Assembly: GCA_005788065.1 (NCBI GenBank)
Contig: SXZD01000238.1
Location: forward strand, 1 to 6,503
Reading direction: 5' to 3'
DNA: 6,503 nucleotides
Source: Burkholderiales bacterium
GTDB taxonomy: Bacteria > Pseudomonadota > Gammaproteobacteria > Burkholderiales > Burkholderiaceae_B
In this document: positions 1-5,975 of the stretch, one piece after another
How positions within the stretch are numbered: position 1 is the stretch's first letter
Layout: every line of letters begins with the position of its first letter
Program-made: the position numbers and the translations under genes
Notes under the pieces: generated by a model
The model's database searches: none
The model's input: only the letters and a program-made list of their open reading frames with translations
Told to the model about the DNA's origin: nothing

Positions 1-1
1 C

Positions 2-73
2 CCCTATGCCGATCGTCTGAACGGCCTGTGGGGTCGGCCGTGTTACTGGTCTTTCAGAGGGTCCATCGAGTGA
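2..73 (+). CDS. Possible 3' end of an upstream gene (partial)
   Basis: One forward frame is open from the window edge to a TGA at 71-73. It encodes 23 residues ending in ...CYWSFRGSIE, with two Trp and a mixed, protein-like composition. I do not recognise the family, and 23 codons without a stop in GC-rich DNA is weak evidence. A second forward frame is also open, to a TGA at 88-90, but its peptide looks less natural. If real, this gene ends 137 bp before the metallo-hydrolase start, so the two need not share a transcript. Confidence 0.25.
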   Translation, partial: PYADRLNGLWGRPCYWSFRGSIE

Positions 74-210
74 TGCTCAACTCCTGTTGAATCGGTCTGA
101 AGTAAAAAGAAAGATTTTCCGCTCTGTGTCCGGTTGCCCCAAGCGCCACAAATGGATACATTGCCGCAGTACCACCATAAAAATACCGATACATTTGCGG
201 AAGGTTTGGG
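74..210 (+). promoter_or_regulatory. Upstream region of the metallo-hydrolase gene
   Basis: This non-coding stretch is less GC-rich than its surroundings. A weak sigma-70-like pair can be read: TGGATA at 153-158 and CATAAA at 176-181, separated by 17 bp, each matching 4 of 6 consensus bases. The octamer GATACATT occurs twice in direct orientation, at 155-162 and 188-195. The starts are 33 bp apart, about three helical turns, and the second copy lies just before the ribosome-binding site GGAAGG (199-204). The repeat could be an operator or chance. No terminator or RNA gene is evident. Confidence 0.25.
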
Positions 211-1170
211 ATGAAGGCGCAATTCTGGGGCACCCGTGGCTCATTGCCAGTGGCACTGACAGCCAAGGACGTCAGGGGCAAAATCGTTGAGGCATTCAAG
301 CTGGCTTCCGGTCGCACGTTCGAGTCGGATGCGGCCATCGAGTCGTTTGTCGACAACGAACTTCCTTTTGAAGTGCGCGGCTGTTTCGGCGGTAACAGCA
401 GTTGCGTGACGCTGGAAACCGGTTTTGCCACCCCTTTCATCTGCGATCTGGGCAGTGGTGCGCGCCCCTTGGGCAACGCCATGATCAAGCGTTTCGGTCC
501 CAAAAACCCGCAGACTTACCATGTGTTCATGTCCCACCTGCATTGGGATCACATTATGGGTTTCCCGTTTTTTGTGCCGGTCTACATACCGGGCAACCGC
601 ATCGTCATTCACAGCGGCCATAAAGAGGTGGAGTTTGCTTTCCGCCGCCAGCAGGGTGACCCCAGCTTTCCGGTGACGTTTGAACAACTGGCTGCCAACA
701 TCGAATTTGTCGTGCATGAGCCGGGTGTTCCGTTTGAGGTGGAGGGCGTCCGGGTGCTGTCCATCCTTCAGCGCCACGGTGGCGATTCATATGGCTGGCG
801 GTTTGAGAAGGACGGCAAGGTATTTGTCTATTCGACCGATTCAGAGCACAAGATTGATGACAAGGCCGGGCAGGATGCGTTTGTGGAGTTTTTCCGCGAC
901 GCCGATCTGGTGGTGTTCGATGCCATGTATTCGCTGCTCGATTCCATCAGCGTGAAAGCCGACTGGGGTCATTCCAGCAATATTTTTGGAGTGGCGCTGT
1001 GCCAGCGCGCGCAGGCCAAAACGCTGGCTTTGTTCCATCATGAGCCCATTTTCAGTGATGCCCACATACAGGGGGTGCTGGAAGAAACCCGTACGTTTGA
1101 GGAAGCCACCCGCGGCATCCATGAGTTGCAGGTTGTCACGGCCTACGACGGACTTGAGATAGAGCTCTGA
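211..1170 (+). CDS. MBL-fold metallo-hydrolase
   Basis: A 319-residue cytoplasmic protein of the metallo-beta-lactamase superfamily, closest in style to the PhnP/RNase Z-like phosphodiesterase branch. Visible landmarks are an N-terminal WGTRGS (residues 6-11), GGNSSCV (60-66), the metal-binding SHLHWDH (108-114, giving H109, H111, D113, H114), H189 in RHGGDSYGW, D210 in YSTD, and the late histidine H254 in DWGHSS, followed by FHHEP (275-279). Together these can supply a complete two-metal site, so an active hydrolase, probably a phosphodiesterase, is likely; the substrate cannot be told. There is no signal peptide or membrane segment. The ATG at 211 is preceded by GGAAGG at 199-204 with 6-nt spacing, and the WGTRGS strand begins right after it, which supports this start. 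The gene converges on the tRNA-Arg gene with only 31 bp between them, and I see no convincing terminator in that gap. The fold is well supported, the exact reaction is not. Confidence 0.9.
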   Translation: MKAQFWGTRGSLPVALTAKDVRGKIVEAFKLASGRTFESDAAIESFVDNELPFEVRGCFGGNSSCVTLETGFATPFICDLGSGARPLGNAMIKRFGPKNPQTYHVFMSHLHWDHIMGFPFFVPVYIPGNRIVIHSGHKEVEFAFRRQQGDPSFPVTFEQLAANIEFVVHEPGVPFEVEGVRVLSILQRHGGDSYGWRFEKDGKVFVYSTDSEHKIDDKAGQDAFVEFFRDADLVVFDAMYSLLDSISVKADWGHSSNIFGVALCQRAQAKTLALFHHEPIFSDAHIQGVLEETRTFEEATRGIHELQVVTAYDGLEIEL

Positions 1171-1201
1171 CGGCTCAGGCAGGGCAGGCTACCCATTTAC
1201 G

Positions 1202-1276
1202 TGGCCTCGCCAGCAGGAATCGAACCTGCATCTGATTCTTAGGAGGAACCTGTTCTATCCATTGAACTATGGCGAG
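1202..1276 (-). tRNA. tRNA-Arg (anticodon CCU)
   Basis: The reverse strand folds into a complete 75-nt cloverleaf. The acceptor stem is CTCGCCA with TGGCGAG (7 bp), followed by discriminator G and an encoded CCA. The D arm is GTTC-AATGGATA-GAAC. The anticodon stem is GGTTC/GAATC (one G-U pair) around the loop CTCCTAA, so the anticodon is CCU, reading the arginine codon AGG. The variable loop is AGAT and the T arm is GCAGG-TTCGATT-CCTGC. D- and T-loop sequences closely resemble the E. coli tRNA-Arg(CCU), as I recall it. The first pair is C1:G72, less usual than G1:C72. The gene faces the metallo-hydrolase tail to tail. Confidence 0.96.
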
Positions 1277-1358
1277 CCTGAGCGACCGGAAGAATTGATG
1301 CTGAATGACAAGCCCGGTTCTGTTGAACATCGCGAGCTTTACCTCCAACCGCGTGCGC

Positions 1359-1364
1359 ATTATA
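1359..1364 (-). promoter_or_regulatory. Probable -10 box of the tRNA-Arg promoter
   Basis: On the reverse strand the sequence reads TATAAT, a perfect sigma-70 -10 hexamer, followed by the GC-rich discriminator GCGCACG. That discriminator type is common at stringently controlled stable-RNA promoters. Transcription would start near 1352 and give a tRNA precursor with a 5' leader of about 75 nt. No good -35 hexamer lies 16-18 bp upstream, so an activator or upstream element may compensate. Confidence 0.55.
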
Positions 1365-1409
1365 GCGCCATGTGTGCGGGTTGCTCCCCTGTTGCTTAAC
1401 GTCCGGTCT

Positions 1410-1424
1410 GTCCTGCGCAAGGAC
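1410..1424. promoter_or_regulatory. Candidate enhancer palindrome (activator site)
   Basis: GTCCT-GCGCA-AGGAC is a perfect 5-bp inverted repeat with a 5-bp centre. It is centred at 1417, about 170 bp upstream of the start predicted from the sigma-54 promoter at 1560-1575. Dyads at 100-200 bp are where sigma-54 activators usually bind. Only one copy is seen, whereas such sites often come in pairs, and a 5-bp dyad can arise by chance. Confidence 0.25.
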
Positions 1425-1493
1425 TGCTCCTCCGTCGACATCCCTGTTTATTAGAGATTTTTTAAATCGCTTGAGCTGCTTTTATAAAAATTC

Positions 1494-1506
1494 TGAAAAA
1501 TTGATT
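1494..1506. promoter_or_regulatory. Candidate IHF site 1
   Basis: TGAAAAATTGATT matches 8 of the 9 fixed positions of the IHF consensus read on this strand (YAA-N4-TTGATW). It lies in the AT-rich block about 54 bp before the -24 element, between candidate enhancer and promoter, where IHF commonly bends sigma-54 promoters. AT-rich DNA raises the chance of a false match. Confidence 0.35.
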
Positions 1507-1534
1507 TTTTCCAAAAAAATTTATTCAATAAAAA

Positions 1535-1547
1535 CAATGGTTTGAGA
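1535..1547. promoter_or_regulatory. Candidate IHF site 2
   Basis: CAATGGTTTGAGA also matches 8 of 9 fixed positions of YAA-N4-TTGATW; the mismatch is in the conserved TTGAT core. It ends only 13 bp before the -24 element, so IHF here might crowd the polymerase. I rate it below site 1. Confidence 0.2.
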
Positions 1548-1559
1548 TTTTTAAGGGGC

Positions 1560-1575
1560 TGGCACGCTTGCTGCA
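1560..1575 (+). promoter_or_regulatory. Sigma-54 (-24/-12) promoter
   Basis: TGGCACGCTTGCTGCA fits the RpoN consensus TGGCACG-N4-TTGCW at every fixed position except one (C for the first T of TTGC). The invariant GG (1561-1562) and GC (1573-1574) are at the correct spacing. Transcription should start about 12 nt past the GC, near 1586, leaving a leader of roughly 32 nt before the ECF sigma ATG at 1618. Such promoters need an ATP-hydrolysing activator; one is encoded two genes downstream. Confidence 0.8.
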
Positions 1576-1617
1576 CATAGAACAGTGTCTCGGGAAGACA
1601 TGTTCAAGGAGAATGCA

Positions 1618-2292
1618 ATGAGCGTCGCACAATACAACGGGTTTGCAGCGGAGTTTGACGTCGGTGGGGAGCAGCTTGCAGATGTGCTGATGCTGGCGCC
1701 GCCGGGGCTGGACGCCCATCTGGCCGGCAGTGTCGCGGTCCGTATGGACGACGGGCTCGGTGATCCGGTCGACGAGCGTACGGCTGAAGACCTGCGCGAA
1801 TTCGAAAAGCTGTTCCGTGCCCAGAAAAACCGTCTGATGTCTTTCGTGCGCAAACACATGCGCAACCCCGACACCACCCAGGACATCGTCCAGCACACCT
1901 TCATGGAGGCCTTCCGCTGCTGGCACAAGTTCCGCGGCGACTCCCGCCCCGAAACCTGGTTGTGCGGCATTGCGCTCAACCTGGTGCGCAACAGCATCAC
2001 GCGCTCACCGGAATACCGTTATACCTTCGAAGACCTCGAAGACCTGGGTGAACAGTTCTTTGACGAGGAAACGGTGGCCGACCCGCTTGAGCTGGCCCTG
2101 CGCGAAGAAAGCGTGGAGGCCATCCGCACGGCCATCGAACAATTGCCGCGTTCCATGCGCCTGGTGGTGTCCATGATCGCTCTGGAGGGCATGAGCTACC
2201 AGGAAACGGCCGAGGAGCTGGACATCCCCATCGGCACTGTCCGCTCCCGTCTGTCGCGTGCCCGCGAACACCTCAAAGCCCTGTGTGACTGA
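1618..2292 (+). CDS. ECF-type RNA polymerase sigma factor
   Basis: A 224-residue sigma-70-family protein of the extracytoplasmic-function type. Region 2 spans about residues 62-128 (FEKLFRAQKNRLMSFV, then the DIVQHTFMEAFRCWHKF and PETWLCGIALNLVRN segments for core and -10 binding). An acidic linker (about 138-165) follows, then region 4 at about 166-220 with the helix-turn-helix SYQETAEELDIPIGTVRSRL that reads the -35 element. The first 55-60 residues are an extra N-terminal segment absent from minimal ECF factors. The ATG at 1618 has AAGGAG at 1606-1611, 6 nt upstream. An in-frame GTG at 1585 coincides with the predicted transcription start and is unlikely. No anti-sigma gene adjoins it. The sigma-54 promoter just upstream and the bEBP gene 47 bp downstream suggest control by transcription, as for HrpL-type factors. 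The subgroup and target genes cannot be told from this window. Confidence 0.9.
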   Translation: MSVAQYNGFAAEFDVGGEQLADVLMLAPPGLDAHLAGSVAVRMDDGLGDPVDERTAEDLREFEKLFRAQKNRLMSFVRKHMRNPDTTQDIVQHTFMEAFRCWHKFRGDSRPETWLCGIALNLVRNSITRSPEYRYTFEDLEDLGEQFFDEETVADPLELALREESVEAIRTAIEQLPRSMRLVVSMIALEGMSYQETAEELDIPIGTVRSRLSRAREHLKALCD

Positions 2293-2339
2293 CCCGGCCT
2301 GCCCGATTCAATGAAAACCTTCTTCGGGGTGATGTTCAG

Positions 2340-3860
2340 GTGATCCGGCTCCACCTAGGATGTGTCGGTGAGCCATCCGCACAGGCGCAAAAAAACATGC
2401 AGTCCATCCTTGTAAGCGTCAAGGACCCCAAGGCGCAGGCCACCCTGCAGGCGGCCGCGGGGCTGATGGGGGTCGAGTGTTCCGTCATGGGGCTCGAGCT
2501 TCTGTTGTCCCGCAGCGGTGTGGTCGCCGACTGGGTTATCGCCGAATGCACGGTCGAAGAATGCATACGGCTGGGCGCCCACCTCAGTCGTGCGGGCATC
2601 AACCCCAGGCTGACCATCATCCGGCTCATCAACCGTGTCTGGCAAAGCTACGTCTATCACGACCTGCCGGTGTATGCGTCCCTGGTCCTGCCCGAAGAGC
2701 CCCGCCAGGCAGCCGAGCTTCTGGCGCGCATGCGCATCGCATCCGTTTGGGCGCGTGAGCGTTTGCGGCAGGACGGCGAATTGCCGCGCGTCGATGCCAG
2801 GACAGGCGAGCTCGAACTGGGGCAGTCGCCCGCCATGCTCAAAGCCATGGACATGGCAGCCCGTGTGGCGCCATTGCCGGTCGACATCCTGATACAGGGC
2901 GAAACCGGCACGGGCAAGGACACGTTTGCCCGCTGGGTGCATCAATTGTCCAAGCGCAAGGGGCATTTTGTGCACATCAACTGCGCCGCCTTGCCCGAGC
3001 AGTTGATCGAAAGCGAACTGTTTGGCGTGGAGGCCGGTGCCTTTACCGGCGCGGTCAAATCGCGGGTGGGCAAACTGGAATATGCCCACGAGGGCACGCT
3101 CTATCTGGACGAAATTGACAGCATGCCGATCACCTCACAGGCCAAGTTGCTGCGGGCCCTGCAGGACCGCGGGGCAGAGCGTCTGGGGGGGCACCGGTTC
3201 ATCGTGTCGGACTTTCGGGTGGTGGCTTCCACCAAACTCGACCTTGTTGAAATGGTGGAGCAGGGCAAGTTCAGGCAAGACCTGTTGTTCCGTCTGAACG
3301 TGGTCGAAATTTTCCTGCCACCACTGCGTGCCCGGCAAGGCGACAGTCCCCTGTTGTTCAGTCATTTCTGCAAATCAGCGGCGCGCCGCTTCAATGTCGA
3401 CCTGCCCGCCGCCGACATGGGGCTGCTGGCCTGGCTGGCTTCGCAGCGCTGGCCCGGCAATGTTCGCGAACTCAAGGCTTTTGCCGAGCGTCATGTACTG
3501 GGTCTGCAACCGGCTCCTGTAACAGGGGCGGGGGGCGGCTCCGTTTCGGGTTCACTCGTCCTGCCATCAAGCGCAGCCTCCGAGGGCGTTGTACCGGCAT
3601 TCCGCACCCCGGATGAGGCGAACGGGCAGGGAGAGGATGGAAGGGCTTTGGCGGGAGCGCAGCCGTCGGCCAGTGAACAGTCTCTCAAGCATGCGCTGCG
3701 CCAGTACGAAAAAGGGCTCATCGAATCCGCGCTGCGTTCACAGAGCGGGTCTGTGAAACAGGCAGCCGACTTTCTGGGCATGACACCGCACGCCCTGTAT
3801 TACCGCATGAAGCAGTTGGGCATGCGCCTGCGCGAAGAGGGCTCTGTCTCCGAGGCTTGA
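2340..3860 (+). CDS. Sigma-54-dependent transcriptional activator (bEBP, Fis-type HTH)
   Basis: A 506-residue activator that uses ATP to open sigma-54 promoters. The AAA+ domain spans about residues 160-390: Walker A GETGTGKD (187-194), the sigma-54-contacting GAFTGA loop (233-238), Walker B GTLYLDEID (252-260), likely arginine fingers in FRQDLLFRLN (311-320) and sensor II WPGNVREL (371-378). A low-complexity linker rich in Gly, Ser, Ala and Pro (about 391-447) leads to a Fis-type helix-turn-helix (about 449-496, GSVKQAADFLGMTPHALYYRMK). The first ~140 residues form a domain I cannot name; it could be a degenerate receiver, with Glu69 where a phospho-acceptor Asp might be. The GTG start at 2340 has GGTGAT at 2328-2333 with 6-nt spacing. 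An ATG at 2397 (residue 20) is an alternative with a poorer ribosome site. Probably co-transcribed with the ECF sigma gene 47 bp upstream, it is the natural candidate activator of the promoter at 1560-1575. Confidence 0.93.
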   Translation: MIRLHLGCVGEPSAQAQKNMQSILVSVKDPKAQATLQAAAGLMGVECSVMGLELLLSRSGVVADWVIAECTVEECIRLGAHLSRAGINPRLTIIRLINRVWQSYVYHDLPVYASLVLPEEPRQAAELLARMRIASVWARERLRQDGELPRVDARTGELELGQSPAMLKAMDMAARVAPLPVDILIQGETGTGKDTFARWVHQLSKRKGHFVHINCAALPEQLIESELFGVEAGAFTGAVKSRVGKLEYAHEGTLYLDEIDSMPITSQAKLLRALQDRGAERLGGHRFIVSDFRVVASTKLDLVEMVEQGKFRQDLLFRLNVVEIFLPPLRARQGDSPLLFSHFCKSAARRFNVDLPAADMGLLAWLASQRWPGNVRELKAFAERHVLGLQPAPVTGAGGGSVSGSLVLPSSAASEGVVPAFRTPDEANGQGEDGRALAGAQPSASEQSLKHALRQYEKGLIESALRSQSGSVKQAADFLGMTPHALYYRMKQLGMRLREEGSVSEA

Positions 3861-3898
3861 TGATAAACTGCGTCGGTCATTTTTAACCTCGCAAGCGC

Positions 3899-5863
3899 AT
3901 GAGCACTGCCTATCAGGAATCATCCATCCGCGTCCTCAAGGGGCTGGAGCCGGTCAAGCAACGCCCCGGCATGTACACCCGCACCGACAGTCCCATGCAC
4001 ATCATTCAGGAAGTGCTGGACAACGCGGCTGACGAAGCGCTCGGCGGGTTTGGCAAGCGCATCGATGTCACCCTCCATGCTGACGGCAGCGTCAGTGTCG
4101 AAGACGAAGGGCGGGGTATTCCGCTGGGTCTGCACCCCGAAGAGCAGGTGCCGGTGGTCGAACTGGTGTTCACGCGCCTGCATGCCGGTGGCAAGTTTGA
4201 CAAAGGCTCTGGCGGTGCCTACCGCTTCTCCGGTGGTCTGCATGGTGTGGGCGTCTCTGTTACCAATGCATTGAGCAAACGGCTTGAGATCACCGTTTCG
4301 CGCGACAAACAGGTCGGGCATCTGGTGTTTTCCGGGGGCGATGTCATTGAAGCCCTCACCGTGCGCCCCCTGCAGTCGGGCGATCGCAAGCAGGGTACGC
4401 GCGTGCGCTGTTGGCCAGACCCCAAATATTTTGATTCTGCCGCATTTCCGCAGGCCGAGTTCGAGCGCCTGTTGCGCAGCAAGGCGGTTTTGCTCAAAGG
4501 CGTGACGGTCTCCCTGCTCGTTGAGAAAACCGCTCAAAAAACCGTCTGGAAATTCGACAAGGGACTGGAAGGCTATCTGGAGCAGGCGCTGGCAGAGACC
4601 GAGTTGGTTGCGCCTGTTTTCAGTGGCGACCTTGAGGTGGATACCGCTGTCGAAGAAGGTTTTGCAGCCGGCGAGGGCGCAGCCTGGAGTCTTGCATTCA
4701 CGGCGGAGGGCGGCGTGTTTCGCGAGAGCTTCGTCAACCTCATTCCCACGCCGGCTGGCGGCACCCACGAATCGGGTCTGCGCGAGGGTGTGTTCAACGC
4801 GGTGAAGTCTTTTTGCGAGATCCATGCGCTGTTGCCCAAGGGCGTGCGGCTGCTGCCCGAGGACGTGTTTGGCCGTGCGAGTTTCGTGTTGTCGGCCAAA
4901 GTGCTGGACCCGCAGTTCCAAGGGCAGATCAAGGAGCGTCTGAACAGTCGGGACGCGGTACGCCTGGTCGCCGGTCTGGTTCGCCCTGCGCTTGAGTTGT
5001 GGTTGAACCACCATATCGAAGCAGGGCGGCGCATTGCAGAACTGGCCATACGGCAGGCCCAGATCCGCACCCGTGAGGGACAGAAGGTCGAGAAGAAAAA
5101 ATCGTCCAGTGTCGCTGTTTTGCCGGGCAAGCTCACCGATTGCGAAAGCACGGATCTTTCGCGCAATGAACTGTTTCTGGTCGAAGGTGATTCGGCCGGC
5201 GGCTCTGCCAAAATGGGGCGCGACAAAGAGTTTCAGGCGGTCTTGCCCCTGCGCGGCAAGGTGCTCAACGCGTGGGAAACTGAGCGCGACCGGCTGTTTG
5301 CCAATCAGGAGATTCACGATATGTCGGTGGCCATCGGCGTGGATCCGCATGAGCGGCCTGCAGACGCAAACCTCTCAGGGCTGCGCTACGGCAAAATCTG
5401 TATCCTCTCTGACGCCGATGTGGACGGGTCTCATATCCAGGTTTTGTTGCTTACGCTGTTTTACCGGCATTTCCCCGGGCTGATCGAAAACGGTCATGTG
5501 TATGTCGCGCGTCCGCCCCTGTTCAGGGTCGATGTGCCGGCTTACCGCAAACGCCCCGCGCGCAAGGTGTATTGCCTTGACGAGGCCGAGTTGCATGCGG
5601 CCCGCGAAAAACTGGAGAGTGACGGTATCGATCCTGCGGGCGCGCAGGTGTCGCGCTTCAAGGGCTTGGGTGAAATGAACGCAGAGCAGCTATGGGAAAC
5701 CACGCTGAACCCTGATACGCGTCGTCTGTTGCCGGTAGGACTGGGTGAGTTGGATGATGCGGCCACACGCGACATGATGAACCTGCTGATGGGGCGCAAC
5801 GAATCAGGTGCGCGCCGCACGTGGCTGGAAGCGCGGGGCAATCTGGTGGAAGTGGATATCTGA
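3899..5863 (+). CDS. parE: DNA topoisomerase IV subunit B
   Basis: The 654-residue ATPase subunit of topoisomerase IV, which with ParC decatenates daughter chromosomes and relaxes supercoils. The GHKL ATP-binding fold shows EVLDNAADE (38-46; general base E38, Mg-binding N42), EDEGRGIP (68-75) and GGLHGVGVS (112-120). The transducer domain carries QIK at 343-345, where the family usually has QTK; K345 would contact the ATP gamma-phosphate. The TOPRIM domain has EGDSAGGSA (429-437), PLRGKVLN (450-457) and DADVDG (505-510), and the C-terminal part has FKGLGEMN (587-594). The RPGMYTRTD stretch (22-30) and the length (E. coli ParE 630, GyrB 804) favour ParE over GyrB. The ATG at 3899 follows the bEBP stop by 38 bp with no clear Shine-Dalgarno. 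TAAACT at 3863-3868 could be a weak -10 box, so its promoter may lie in or just after the bEBP gene. parC is not the next gene downstream. Confidence 0.95.
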   Translation: MSTAYQESSIRVLKGLEPVKQRPGMYTRTDSPMHIIQEVLDNAADEALGGFGKRIDVTLHADGSVSVEDEGRGIPLGLHPEEQVPVVELVFTRLHAGGKFDKGSGGAYRFSGGLHGVGVSVTNALSKRLEITVSRDKQVGHLVFSGGDVIEALTVRPLQSGDRKQGTRVRCWPDPKYFDSAAFPQAEFERLLRSKAVLLKGVTVSLLVEKTAQKTVWKFDKGLEGYLEQALAETELVAPVFSGDLEVDTAVEEGFAAGEGAAWSLAFTAEGGVFRESFVNLIPTPAGGTHESGLREGVFNAVKSFCEIHALLPKGVRLLPEDVFGRASFVLSAKVLDPQFQGQIKERLNSRDAVRLVAGLVRPALELWLNHHIEAGRRIAELAIRQAQIRTREGQKVEKKKSSSVAVLPGKLTDCESTDLSRNELFLVEGDSAGGSAKMGRDKEFQAVLPLRGKVLNAWETERDRLFANQEIHDMSVAIGVDPHERPADANLSGLRYGKICILSDADVDGSHIQVLLLTLFYRHFPGLIENGHVYVARPPLFRVDVPAYRKRPARKVYCLDEAELHAAREKLESDGIDPAGAQVSRFKGLGEMNAEQLWETTLNPDTRRLLPVGLGELDDAATRDMMNLLMGRNESGARRTWLEARGNLVEVDI

Positions 5864-5887
5864 GTTGTCGGGTTCGATCGTGCCTGC

Positions 5888-5910
5888 GCCTGTTCGCCTT
5901 CAGGCTTTTT
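5888..5910 (+). terminator. Probable intrinsic terminator after parE
   Basis: The stem GCCTG (5888-5892) and CAGGC (5901-5905) encloses an 8-nt loop and is followed at once by TTTTT (5906-5910). It lies 25 bp past the parE stop, on the coding strand. The 5-bp stem is short but GC-rich. It would separate parE from the antiporter gene. Confidence 0.55.
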
Positions 5911-5935
5911 GCACGTAGAATCCAGTGCATATGAA
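5909..5935 (+). promoter_or_regulatory. Weak candidate promoter of the antiporter gene
   Basis: TTGCAC (5909-5914) and TATGAA (5930-5935) resemble -35 and -10 hexamers, each with 4-5 matches, but the spacer is only 15 bp. Shifting the -35 to TTTGCA (5908-5913) gives 16 bp with fewer matches. A promoter is expected here because of the terminator just upstream, and a start near 5942 would put the hairpin at 5950-5975 in the transcript leader. Confidence 0.3.
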
Positions 5936-5949
5936 TTAAAGACAAACAT

Positions 5950-5975
5950 CGGGTATCGGTTCCTCCGGTAACCCG
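5950..5975 (+). promoter_or_regulatory. Leader hairpin before the antiporter gene
   Basis: CGGGT (5950-5954) pairs with ACCCG (5971-5975). Inside, A5955 can pair T5969, and TCGG (5956-5959) pairs with CCGG (5965-5968, with one T-G wobble). This gives about ten pairs with one bulged A around a 5-nt loop TTCCT (5960-5964). UCCUC at 5961-5965 (loop plus one stem base) is complementary, with one G-U, to GGGGA of the ribosome-binding site (5988-5992), so loop and ribosome site could form a pseudoknot. I do not recognise it as a known riboswitch class. Confidence 0.4.

Larger units (their letters stand above)
1451..1553. promoter_or_regulatory. AT-rich intergenic block before the sigma-54 promoter
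   Basis: By hand count, 1451-1550 contains 21 G or C in 100 bases, and 1481-1550 only 11 in 70, far below the GC-rich genes on either side. It is full of A- and T-tracts (for example 1505-1520), as expected of intrinsically curved DNA. No gene is seen in it. Its place between a candidate enhancer and the sigma-54 promoter fits a DNA-bending or nucleoid-protein binding segment. A near-repeat, GAGA plus a T-run plus AA, marks its two ends (1454-1466 and 1544-1554). Confidence 0.6.

Noticed and set aside
21..41. Hairpin ACGGCC / GGCCGT with a 9-nt loop, possibly a terminator
   Set aside because: The 6-bp stem is perfect but there is no T-run after it, and it lies within the possible upstream coding frame.
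241..777. Reverse-strand open frame opposite the metallo-hydrolase
   Set aside because: It is a shadow of a gene with an intact metal-binding motif set; the translation is rich in His and Arg as expected from antisense reading.
1175..1441. Reverse-strand open frame of 88 codons across the tRNA gene
   Set aside because: It runs through the tRNA-Arg gene and its promoter, has no family resemblance and is best explained as chance.
1585..1617. GTG at 1585 as an earlier, in-frame start of the ECF sigma gene
   Set aside because: It coincides with the start site predicted from the sigma-54 promoter, leaving no leader, and has no ribosome-binding site, whereas the ATG at 1618 has AAGGAG 6 nt upstream.
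2311..2343. Ten-codon reading frame MKTFFGVMFR overlapping the bEBP start as GTGA
   Set aside because: It could be a translational-coupling leader peptide, but it has no Shine-Dalgarno and is short enough to be chance.
3920..5350. Long open frame on the reverse strand inside parE (476 codons)
   Set aside because: It is antisense to a clearly conserved gene; long antisense frames are expected from the codon bias of GC-rich genes, and its protein shows no recognisable domain.
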